The notes under the pieces: model-generated
The model's input: the letters and a program-made list of their open reading frames with translations, nothing else
What the model was told of the DNA's origin: nothing
Databases searched by the model: none
Origin: Planctomycetota bacterium
GTDB taxonomy: Bacteria; Planctomycetota; Phycisphaerae; Phycisphaerales; UBA1924
Assembly: GCA_023429345.1 (NCBI GenBank)
Contig: JAEYVB010000047.1
Coordinates: 1-12,644 of the forward strand
Reading direction: 5' to 3'
Length of the DNA stretch: 12,644 nucleotides
Made by a program: the position numbers and the translations under genes
Shown: positions 1 to 7,900 of the stretch, piece by piece
How positions within the stretch are numbered: position 1 is the first letter of the stretch
Layout: each line of letters begins with the position of its first letter

Positions 1-2
1 GC

Positions 3-161
3 CCGGTGACCGGTGCGTCGGTGCCGGCGGATTCGCCGACGTACCCCTTCGCGAGCGAGCGGGCACGGCTGGCGGACCTGTACAAGTGGTTCAGCGGCTC
101 GTACCAGATCTCGCGCGAACTCTCGGCGGATGATCCGGAGGAGCCGCCACCGGGCGAGTGA
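3..161 (+). CDS. C-terminal end of an unrecognised protein (partial, runs off the left edge)
   Basis: An open frame enters from the left edge and gives 52 residues before a TGA stop at 159-161. The readable tail contains YPFASERARLADLYKWF and SGSYQISREL, then a short acidic, proline-rich end (DDPEEPPPGE). The mix of aromatic, charged and aliphatic residues looks like real protein, and the third codon positions are mostly G or C as in neighbouring genes. I do not recognise the family and assign no function. The stop lies 32 bases before the tRNA gene. A different frame stays open longer here but gives an arginine-rich translation typical of a shadow frame and runs into the tRNA. Confidence 0.6.
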   Translation, partial: PVTGASVPADSPTYPFASERARLADLYKWFSGSYQISRELSADDPEEPPPGE

Positions 162-178
162 GGCCTGCGAGGAGACCG

Positions 179-184
179 TAGAAT
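179..184 (+). promoter_or_regulatory. -10 element for the tRNA gene
   Basis: TAGAAT matches the sigma-70 -10 consensus at five of six positions and ends 9 bases before the tRNA 5' end, giving a primary transcript with only a few leader bases. No convincing -35 box is seen 16 to 18 bases upstream, where the end of the preceding gene lies. Confidence 0.5.
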
Positions 185-193
185 GGCTCCCCC

Positions 194-265
194 GGGGTCG
201 TAGCTCAGCGGTAGAGCAGCAGACTCATAATCTGTAGTGCGCAGGTTCGAATCCTGCCGGCCCCA
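194..265 (+). tRNA. tRNA with CAT anticodon, probably elongator tRNA-Met
   Basis: The full cloverleaf can be folded by hand. The acceptor stem GGGGTCG/CGGCCCC has one G-U pair. The D arm is GCTC/GAGC. The anticodon stem is GCAGA/TCTGT with loop CTCATAA, so the anticodon is CAT. The T arm is GCAGG/CCTGC with loop TTCGAAT, and the discriminator base is A. The CCA end is not encoded; the gene is followed by TTTCA. It is not the initiator tRNA: position 1 pairs normally with position 72 and the anticodon stem lacks the three consecutive G-C pairs. A tRNA-Ile2, in which the C of CAT is modified to lysidine, cannot be excluded without a comparison of identity elements. Confidence 0.95.
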
Positions 266-267
266 TT

Positions 268-747
268 TCAGTCCATGAACCAGACCCAGGCCCGGGCGGG
301 ATCACCGATCAGGAACGGAAGAACGAGCCCCGCCGGGACCAGCGGCAGCAACGCGAGCGCGAGCCTCCCGTTGAAGAGCGCGATGCGCAGCAGGATCATG
401 AGCGATGCCCCGAAGAGGAGCGGCGACAGGTACATCGCGGTCCATGCGGGGATGCAAAGGGTAGAGACGAGCGGGATGCCCTTCGGGTCATCAGCGCCCA
501 TCCGGTGCGGCCACCGGCCCAGTTCCAGGCGCGCGACGAGCAGCAGTGCGTGCACGTAGGCATCCAGGAGCAGCGGCCACAGGGCAAGACCGGCGTAGAG
601 CAGCACCCACCGTCGGTTCCGTCGGCGGAGGCCGCCCGGGCTCGGGTCGAACGTTGACGGGTTGACCGGATCGAAGCGGCGCGAGCACTCCGGGCATGGG
701 CCCGCCGAGAGTGCATCGAGCGAATACACGCACCCGAGGCAGTACAT
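268..747 (-). CDS. Small zinc-ribbon protein with three predicted membrane helices
   Basis: A 159-residue protein of unknown function. It opens with a Cys4 zinc-ribbon knuckle pair, C3-x2-C6 and C18-x2-C21 (the second inside GPCPECSRRFDP), followed by a Pro-rich linker and a basic patch RRRNRR at about 41-46. Three hydrophobic stretches then follow, at about 47-71, 93-121 and 128-148, so the ribbon is probably cytoplasmic next to a small membrane domain. Zinc ribbons of this CxxC...CPEC..FDP style fused to helices are, as I recall, very common in Phycisphaerae-type planctomycetes. The start is the only Met before the ribbon. It has a TACACT hexamer ending 6 bases upstream and no properly spaced ribosome binding site. 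The stop is two bases from the convergent tRNA. The role (structural, regulatory or transport) cannot be read from sequence. Confidence 0.8.
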   Translation of the reverse strand: MYCLGCVYSLDALSAGPCPECSRRFDPVNPSTFDPSPGGLRRRNRRWVLLYAGLALWPLLLDAYVHALLLVARLELGRWPHRMGADDPKGIPLVSTLCIPAWTAMYLSPLLFGASLMILLRIALFNGRLALALLPLVPAGLVLPFLIGDPARAWVWFMD

Positions 748-752
748 AGCCT

Positions 753-759
753 TAGTGTA
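753..759. promoter_or_regulatory. Symmetric -10 element serving both divergent genes
   Basis: The 7 bases TAGTGTA contain TAGTGT on the plus strand and TACACT on the minus strand, so one site can act as a -10 element in both directions. The minus-strand copy ends 6 bases before the zinc-ribbon gene's ATG (leaderless spacing). The plus-strand copy ends 25 bases before the pyrophosphohydrolase ATG. No clear -35 boxes are visible on either side. Confidence 0.45.
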
Positions 760-783
760 CCGCACCACTGGCGAGCATCTGAC

Positions 784-1164
784 ATGCCCGACGCGACCAC
801 GACCATCGACGACCTGAAGGACCAGATGCGACGCTTCGTCCGCGAGCGCGACTGGGAGCAGTTCCACGACCTCAAGAGCCTCTCCATGGCCATCGCTGTC
901 GAGGCCGGCGAGCTCATGGACCATTTCCGGTGGGTCGACAACCGCCGGGCGGGGGAGGTAATGGCCGACCCGGCCGCGGCCGCGGGCGTGCGGCACGAGC
1001 TCGCGGATGTGCTGATGCTGCTGGTGGAGTTCGCCGCGGTCGCGGGGGTCGATCTCTCGGCGGCGGTGGGGGAGAAGATGGAGATCAACCGCCGGAAATA
1101 CCCCGTCGAGGTCTCGCGCGGGAGCGCGGTGAAGCGGCGGGCGTCCGACGGGCCAGACCGCTAG
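784..1164 (+). CDS. MazG-like nucleotide pyrophosphohydrolase
   Basis: A 126-residue all-alpha NTP pyrophosphatase of the MazG/dCTPase (RS21-C6) type. Such enzymes split (d)NTPs to the monophosphate and pyrophosphate and are thought to clean the nucleotide pool. The metal-binding pattern is complete: E40 and E43 in VEAGELMDHF, then E72 and D75 in HELADVLMLLVEF, followed by the family's terminal NRRKYPVE motif at 102-109. Length fits single-domain members, whereas true MazG has two such domains. I leave the symbol blank because substrate preference cannot be told from sequence. The ATG at 784 is well placed before the first helix, although no good Shine-Dalgarno is present. The gene diverges from the zinc-ribbon gene by 36 bases, and its TAG stop overlaps the stop of the next, convergent gene. 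Confidence 0.9.
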   Translation: MPDATTTIDDLKDQMRRFVRERDWEQFHDLKSLSMAIAVEAGELMDHFRWVDNRRAGEVMADPAAAAGVRHELADVLMLLVEFAAVAGVDLSAAVGEKMEINRRKYPVEVSRGSAVKRRASDGPDR

Positions 1165-1649
1165 CCCCAGAGCTTCCACCACGGACGTCGCAGCCCCGCG
1201 ACGGTAGCACGGAGCGCACGCGTGCCGTACCCAAAGGCTCCGAGCACATCTGGAAGATCCTGCTCCGGGGTGAGCTCTCGTCCGAGCTGCGGGTCGAAGG
1301 CATGCAGCCCGAAGCGATCGCGGAGATGGGCGCACGCACCGAGAAGCGTCGAAGCCGATCGGTGAGCCTCGGCCTCGGTGCTCCAATAGGGCAGCGAGAC
1401 GCCTACATGATCGCCGTACACCGTGAACTGCACCCCCTGCGAATCGTCGGCCACCGTCAGCTCGACATATTCCTCCCCATCGAACCGGGCGGCGTCCGGA
1501 TAGTGCTCTTTGATTGCGGCCAAAATCGCTTCTTGGTCCAGACGCTTTTCGCGTGGGCGGTCACTCTCGCAGGCCTCTATAAAGCTCTCGTATTCCTGCT
1601 CAAGAGTCGCGCCGGGTTGGATGGTCAGGAGCGTGAGGTCGTAGCTCAT
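1161..1649 (-). CDS. Conserved-looking protein of unknown function (162 residues)
   Basis: The frame encodes a soluble, acidic-then-basic protein starting MSYDLTLL. Its core, GVQFTVYGDHVGVSLPYW at 72-89 and FDPQLGREL at 118-126, resembles a loosely recalled group of small bacterial proteins that begin M(S/A)YDL and carry a 'YDxHxGxSxPYW...DPQ' core. Some of those are found next to polymorphic-toxin genes, but no toxin is visible here, so an immunity role is only speculation. The C-terminus is cationic and tryptophan-rich (RRPWWKLWG), which could touch membranes. There is no signal peptide. The ATG has TAGACT ending 7 bases upstream and no Shine-Dalgarno. Its TAG stop shares the palindrome CTAG with the stop of the upstream MazG-like gene. 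Third-position GC looks a little lower than in neighbours (for example the ATTGCGGCC region), a weak hint of a different origin. Confidence 0.75.
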   Translation of the reverse strand: MSYDLTLLTIQPGATLEQEYESFIEACESDRPREKRLDQEAILAAIKEHYPDAARFDGEEYVELTVADDSQGVQFTVYGDHVGVSLPYWSTEAEAHRSASTLLGACAHLRDRFGLHAFDPQLGRELTPEQDLPDVLGAFGYGTRALRATVAGLRRPWWKLWG

Positions 1650-1656
1650 GCTCGAC

Positions 1657-1662
1657 AGTCTA
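1657..1662 (-). promoter_or_regulatory. -10 element, leaderless spacing, for the 162-residue protein
   Basis: Read on the minus strand this is TAGACT, ending 7 bases before the ATG at 1649. No convincing -35 box is seen; the best 16-17 base spacing gives only GTCGAAC. The spacing would place the transcript start at or next to the start codon. Confidence 0.4.
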
Positions 1663-1719
1663 CTCGCCCCCCCGGGACGTTCGACCGGGCCGACCGGACC
1701 CGGGCCCGGCCGTCGCCAC

Positions 1720-1725
1720 TACACT
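1720..1725 (+). promoter_or_regulatory. -10 element, leaderless spacing, for the response regulator
   Basis: TACACT ends 6 bases before the ATG at 1732. The intervening bases are TCCCCC, so there is no ribosome binding site. It is the same hexamer at the same distance as for the zinc-ribbon gene. A matching -35 box is not evident in the very GC-rich upstream sequence. Confidence 0.45.
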
Positions 1726-1731
1726 TCCCCC

Positions 1732-3213
<1,482 letters not shown>

Positions 3214-3436
3214 TGAGTGGACGTTCAGCGTTCACCCGGTGCAGGCGCGCCAGGTTCCGGCTCAGCCCGTGAAACCGCGTCAATAAGCGATGAGCCCGAC
3301 CGCCTCGTCGTTGACCCGGTCCACCCCGGGAGGAATGGTGCTACCGGGAGGCCACCCACGGCACGCCCGCGTAAAGCGGCCGGGGACGAGCGTTCTCCCC
3401 CGGATCGGACACGGCAAGCACGAGAGGAGCACAGCG
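3214..3436 (+). other. 223-base intergenic region, possible long structured leader
   Basis: No coding sequence is convincing here. It holds TTGACC (3311-3316) followed 17 bases later by AATGGT, a weak promoter candidate. A possible stem-loop pairs CCCGGT (3315-3320) and CACC (3322-3325) with GGTG (3337-3340) and ACCGGG (3343-3348). The octamer CCGGGAGG occurs twice, at 3326-3333 and 3344-3351. I recognise no known riboswitch class. Confidence 0.35.
3424..3429 (+). promoter_or_regulatory. Shine-Dalgarno sequence that fixes the start of the secreted repeat protein
   Basis: GAGGAG lies 7 bases before the ATG at 3437. The start it marks gives a clean signal peptide, which decides against an in-frame start at 3290. 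Confidence 0.75.
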
Positions 3437-4525
3437 ATGAGAACGAGAGAACTGAGCGCGATCGCGCTCGCGGCGGGGCTGTTGATCGCAGCGCCGGCAT
3501 CGGCCCAGAGCGGGTATTACCGTTCCGGCGAGCAGCCCCAGAACCAGCAGCGCGCGCAGCAGGATTGGGAGCGCGAGCAGATGCGTCAGCGGGAGATGCA
3601 GCGGCGGAACCAGCAGGGCGTGGTCTCCAACCCTGATCGCAGCCCCTACTCGACGGGCGACCGTCGCGATGTCTCCCGGCAGCAGGACCGCTTTCGCGAC
3701 CGCAACCCCTACGGCGTCGGTTCCGATGTGCAGGACGACAAGTGGGACACCGGCTTCTGGGACATGGGCGAGTACGATGCGCCCCAGAACCGGCAGCGCG
3801 TTCAGGGCGACCGCCGGTGGGGCGGCCTGATGAGCGGTGACCGCGACGACCGCAACCCCTACGGGATCGGCGACGACATTTTCGATGACAAGTGGGACAC
3901 CGGGCTGGGCGACATGGGCGAGTACAACGCCTGGGACTACCCGGAGGAGTACCAGCGGGACCTCCAGGCCCTGCGCGAGGGTCGCTTCCATCAGCAGTAC
4001 GGCGTGCGCCCGGACCGCGACCGGTCCCGGGGTCTGCGGGACGACGACGTCTGGAGCGGCGACCAGCCGTGGTACCGCGACTCGACGCGCCGAACGGAGC
4101 GGGACGGCGACCGCTGGGGCGGGCTGATTCCCTGGGGCGGCCCCAACGACCGGACGGCCGAGCGCCGCGACCGCGTCCGCGTGCCGGTGCGCACCGCCCG
4201 GGCCGCCGACGACCAGGACCGGCAGAACCGCCTCCGCCTGGGCGAGGCGACCCGCAATCCCTACGGCGTCGGCGAAGATGTCTTCGACGATAAGTGGGAC
4301 ACCGGCCTGTGGGACATGGGCGAACACAACGCCTGGGACTACCCGCAGCAGTACCAGCGCGACGTTCAGCGCCTGGACCGCGGCCAGTTCCACCAGCAGT
4401 ACGGCGTCTCGCCCGACCAGGACAGCCGGCGCGCCCGCGAGGGTCTCCGCGACGACGACATCTGGGACGGCCGCCAGCCCTGGTTCCGCGACTCGGGCCG
4501 CGACCTCCGCAGCCGTTACTGGTAA
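3437..4525 (+). CDS. Secreted protein with three NPYG-DKWDTG repeat modules, function unknown
   Basis: A 362-residue exported protein. The signal peptide covers about residues 1-23 (basic start, hydrophobic ALAAGLLIAAP, cleavage site ASA before Q24). A Gln/Arg/Glu-rich stretch at about 32-60 may form a coiled coil. Three repeats follow, each beginning RNPYG(V/I)G and continuing (F/Q)DDKWDTG..DMGE: a short one at 89-115 and long ones at 139-219 and 273-356. The long ones share NAWDYP..YQRD, FHQQYGV.PD, LRDDD(V/I)W and PW(Y/F)RDS. The protein is very rich in Asp, Arg, Gln, Trp and Tyr and has no Cys. There is no enzyme motif, membrane anchor or sorting signal. Asp/Asn-rich repeats could bind metal ions or surface polymers, but that is a guess. 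I recognise no family. The gene sits alone between a 223-base leader region and a strong terminator. Confidence 0.85.
   Translation: MRTRELSAIALAAGLLIAAPASAQSGYYRSGEQPQNQQRAQQDWEREQMRQREMQRRNQQGVVSNPDRSPYSTGDRRDVSRQQDRFRDRNPYGVGSDVQDDKWDTGFWDMGEYDAPQNRQRVQGDRRWGGLMSGDRDDRNPYGIGDDIFDDKWDTGLGDMGEYNAWDYPEEYQRDLQALREGRFHQQYGVRPDRDRSRGLRDDDVWSGDQPWYRDSTRRTERDGDRWGGLIPWGGPNDRTAERRDRVRVPVRTARAADDQDRQNRLRLGEATRNPYGVGEDVFDDKWDTGLWDMGEHNAWDYPQQYQRDVQRLDRGQFHQQYGVSPDQDSRRAREGLRDDDIWDGRQPWFRDSGRDLRSRYW
3701..3781 (+). repeat. Protein-level repeat module 1 (short form)
   Basis: Residues 89-115 of the secreted protein: RNPYGVG, DDKWDTG, WDMGEYDA. It lacks the second half (NAWDYP to RDS) present in the other two modules, so it is either a truncated copy or the ancestral unit. 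Confidence 0.85.
3851..4093 (+). repeat. Protein-level repeat module 2 (long form)
   Basis: Residues 139-219: RNPYGIG, FDDKWDTG, DMGEYNAWDYP, FHQQYGVRPD, LRDDDVW, PWYRDS. It is similar to module 3 along its whole length. One usual Trp is replaced by Gly (GLGDMGE against GLWDMGE). Confidence 0.9.
4253..4504 (+). repeat. Protein-level repeat module 3 (long form)
   Basis: Residues 273-356: RNPYGVG, FDDKWDTGLWDMGEHNAWDYP, FHQQYGVSPD, LRDDDIW, PWFRDS. It ends six residues before the stop, so the repeat forms the C-terminus of the protein. Confidence 0.9.
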
Positions 4526-4548
4526 GTTTCGAGTGACGGGCGACAAGC

Positions 4549-4584
4549 ACGGCGTGGCCGGGAGCGGGGTCCCGGCCACGCTGT
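4549..4584. terminator. Strong hairpin terminator shared by two convergent genes
   Basis: A 15-base-pair stem (4549-4563 with 4570-4584, one G-U pair) closes on a 6-base loop GCGGGG. It lies between the stop of the secreted repeat protein and the stop of the convergent lipoprotein gene and can form on both strands. The plus strand continues CATTTGG, so the T-tract is weak; strand-end function is inferred from stem strength and location. Confidence 0.8.
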
Positions 4585-4593
4585 CATTTGGCC

Positions 4594-4971
4594 TCAGAGC
4601 TTGGACTTGATGCGCTCCATGAGCTCCCGCGCCGCCGCCTCGCGGCCGAAGGGGCCCACGCTGACGGTGACGTCCGTCGTGTTCTCCGTCCGTTTCTCCA
4701 GCCGCACCTTCACGTCGCTGTTGTCGGCCGTCTTCGCGCTCAGGATCCCGGTGAGGGCATCCTTGGACTCGGACCCCGGCTTGAACTCGAGCTCTGCGAT
4801 GCCAGCCCGGGCCGCGGACCACACGCGCTCGAGCGGCGCTTCCACCAGCGCGTTGAGGTTGCCCGTGACCTTGTTGTAGCGGACCGCGCCTCCCGAGGGG
4901 CTCTGCGTGGTCTCACAGGCGGAAAGGCCGCCGAGGGCGAGGATCGCCGCGGCCATGACTGCGATCTTCAT
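4594..4971 (-). CDS. DUF3568-like lipoprotein
   Basis: A 125-residue predicted lipoprotein. The signal sequence MKIAVMAAAILALGGLSAC ends in a lipobox LSAC, so C19 would be lipidated. The mature part has the pattern I associate with DUF3568: GNLNALVEAPLERVWSAA at 38-55, then LEF at 61-63, DALTGILSAKTADNSDVKVRL at about 71-91, and TDVTVSVGPFGRE at 99-111. The function of the family is unknown. The start is set by AAGGAG (minus strand, 4984-4979) ending 7 bases before the ATG. It lies 26 bases downstream of purL on the same strand, so the two are probably co-transcribed, although no functional link is apparent. A longer in-frame extension into purL is rejected because it would destroy the lipoprotein signal. 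Confidence 0.85.
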   Translation of the reverse strand: MKIAVMAAAILALGGLSACETTQSPSGGAVRYNKVTGNLNALVEAPLERVWSAARAGIAELEFKPGSESKDALTGILSAKTADNSDVKVRLEKRTENTTDVTVSVGPFGREAAARELMERIKSKL

Positions 4972-4997
4972 GCGTCGTCTCCTTGAGGGAAGGCTAT

Positions 4998-7900
4998 TCA
5001 CCAGTCGAGCGGCGCGAGCCAGGCGCTCGCCAGCGCATCCACCGTCTCGTCCATCTCCCCCCCGCGCCAGACGAGCCGGCCCGAGTCGTTCAACGTGCCC
5101 AGCCGGATCCAGGCGCGGCCGCCCAGCACCTCGCCCACGGCGGCGAGGTTGGCCGGGGCCACCTCCAGCACGTAGCGGGAGGGCGACTCGCTGAAGGCCG
5201 CGATCGCGGGGTCGGCGTGCACCCCGGAGAGGTCCACGGTCGCCCCGAGGCCCGGCGAGGCGATCAGCATCTCCGCGATGGCCGCGAGGAGGCCGCCGTC
5301 CGAGACGTCGTGCGCGGATGCCACCAGGCCGCGGCGGATGAGCTGCGCCACCTCCCGCGCGGTCTCCGGGCCGATCGTCAGGTCGGTCCGCGGCACGCCG
5401 CCGACGGCCGCGCCGTGCGACGCAGTCAGGGCATCGAGCCCGAAAAGCCGCTGGTAGTGCGAGCCGCCCATGGTGGGGTCGGTCGCGCCGACGACGATCA
5501 GCAGGTGCCCGGCGCGCTTGGCATCCATCGTGGTGCACGCGGCCAGGTCGGGGACGATCCCCATCCCGGTAATCAGGAGCGTCGGCGGGATCTCGATGAG
5601 CTTCTGCTCGCCCGTCGAGGGGTCGGTGTACTTGAGCTGGTTGTTGAGCGAGTCCTTGCCGGAGACATACGGCGTGCGGTATGCCTTGGCCCCGTCGTAG
5701 CACCCCTCGGCAGCGCGGACGAGCGAGCCCATGTTCTCGGGGCGGCCGCAGCTCGGCCAGCAGAAGTTGTCGAGGATGGCGATCCGGTCCGGGTCCGCGC
5801 CGATGCACACCAGGTTGCGCACGCACTCGTCTATCGCGGCCAGCGCCATCAGGTACGGGTCCCCGCCGAGCGCCGGGTCGCCGACCCCGGTCTGAAGCCC
5901 CTGCGAGATCGCCAGACCCCGCCCGCTCCCCGGGATCGGCTCGATCACCGCGGCATCCCCCGGCCCGCGCGATTCCCCGCCGACCAGCGGCTTGACCACC
6001 GTGTTCCCCTGCACCTCGTGGTCGTACTGGCGGACAATCCAGTGCTTGCTGGCGATGTTCGGGTGCGCCAGCAAGCGCGTCAACGCCGTACCGAAACCGC
6101 CCGGCGTCGGTGCTTTCTGGTCTGTGCTCCGTGCTCTGTGCTCCGTTCTCCGGCCGGGCCCGCCCCAGACCGCCTCCCGCGTCGGCTGCGGGATCCCCTC
6201 GTGCAGCAGCCGCGTGCTGAGCCGCCCGACCTCCTGCCCGTGGAAACGCAGCACGATCTCATTCGCCGGCGTGCCAAACTCGCCCAGGTCCGCCAGCTCC
6301 ACGTGCTCCTCATCGCAGATGCGCTTGAGTTCGCCGATCTTCTCCGGCGGTACCGCCAGCACCATCCGCTCCTGGGCCTCGCTGATCCAGATCTCCGTGT
6401 AGCTCAGCCCTGCGTACTTCAGAGGCGCCCGTTCCAGGTGCACCTCCGCCCCGATCTCCGCGCCCATCTCCCCGACCGCCGAAGAGAACCCGCCCGCACC
6501 GCAGTCCGTGATGGCGCTGAACAACGGCCCCCGCGCGTGGTCCCGCGCCCGCAGGATCGCGTCCAGCAAGCGCTTCTCCTCGATCGCGTTCCCGATCTGC
6601 ACCGCGTGGCTGAACTCGTCGGCGCTCGTCCCCTCCAGCTCCGCCGACGAGAACGTCGCCCCGTGGATGCCGTCCCGCCCCGTGCGGCCGCCCAGCGCCA
6701 CGATCCGGTCCCCCGCCCTCGCCGCCCCCTTGATCTTGTCCCGGTCCATCAGCCCGATGCACCCGCAAAAGACCAGCGGGTTCCCCACGTACCGGTCGTC
6801 GAAATACACCGCCCCCGAGAGCGTCGGGATCCCCATGCGGTTCCCGTAGTCACGTACCCCCGCCACCACATCCTTCAGGATCCGCCGCGGGTGCAGCGTC
6901 CCCGGCGGGAGGTCCCCCTCGCCCCAGTTCCCCGGCTCCGCCACGCAGAAAACGTCGGTGTTCGCGATCGGCCGCGCCGCCAGCCCCGTCCCGATCACAT
7001 CGCGGATGCACCCTCCGGCGCCCGTGGCCGCGCCCCCGTACGGCTCGATCGCCGAGGGGTGGTTGTGCGTCTCGACCTTGATGCACACCGCGTGGTCCTC
7101 GTCAAACGCGATCACCCCCGCGTTGTCCTTGAACACGCTCAACGTCCAGTCCACTCCCTCCCGGATCAGCTCGAAGGTCGCCGCGGCCACCGTGCTTTTC
7201 AGAAGATTGTCGATCGTCACCGAGCCGTCGGGGTGCACGGTGTGGCCGGGCCGGCCGTCCCAGCGGATCGGGTCGTCCCCGCCCGCGGGCCCCGCGCTGG
7301 TGTACCGGACCTTGCTTTTCAGTGTCTTGTGGACGCAGTGCTCCGACCACGTCTGCGCCAGCGTCTCCAGCTCGATATCCGTCGGCTCGCGCTCCACCCG
7401 CCGGTACTCCGCCTGGATCGCCCTCATCTCCTCCAGGCTCAGGAAGAGGTGCGCCTCGCGGGAGAGCTTCGCCAGCGCCTCATCGCTCAGGTCGCGGATC
7501 CGGACGTGCGTCAGCCTGAACGAGTACGCGCGGCCCCGCGGCAGCCGCTCCGGGAAGTACGCCTCGGTATGGATGGCGTGGATGACCGGGTTCGCCAGCG
7601 CCCGGCGGGCGAGCTCCTCGGCCTGCGCCGCCGTCGCGCCCACGAGGTCGTAGCGCATCCCCGACGAGACCCCCGCGTCGACCCCGACCAGGTCGCCAAT
7701 GGCCTGCCGCACCGACTGCGCCACCGGGTCCATCACCCCCGGGAGCGGGTGCACCTCAACCGCCAGCCCGCCGTTGGCCGCTTCGGAAGCGCCGAGCGCG
7801 AATGTTTCCACAACCGGATCGGCCAGCAGCCGCCGGCACACCGCCCCGACCTGCGCCTCGTCGAGGTCCGCTTCGACCAGGTACACGCGTGTCGCCGTCA

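Noticed and set aside
194..265. Initiator tRNA-fMet
   Set aside because: Position 1 pairs normally with position 72, and the anticodon stem (GCAGA/TCTGT) lacks the three consecutive G-C pairs of initiators.
268..1386. A 372-codon extension of the zinc-ribbon gene on the minus strand
   Set aside because: The upstream 213 codons run antisense through the pyrophosphohydrolase gene. The Met directly before the Cys4 ribbon and its promoter fit far better.
3225..4822. Two long minus-strand frames over the secreted repeat gene
   Set aside because: They cross the terminator hairpin and encode Arg- or Val/Ala-rich low-complexity sequence. The plus-strand frame has a Shine-Dalgarno, a signal peptide and a coherent repeat.
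4594..5826. A 410-codon minus-strand frame containing the lipoprotein
   Set aside because: The extra N-terminal part overlaps purL in another frame. A Shine-Dalgarno and lipoprotein signal define the start at 4971.
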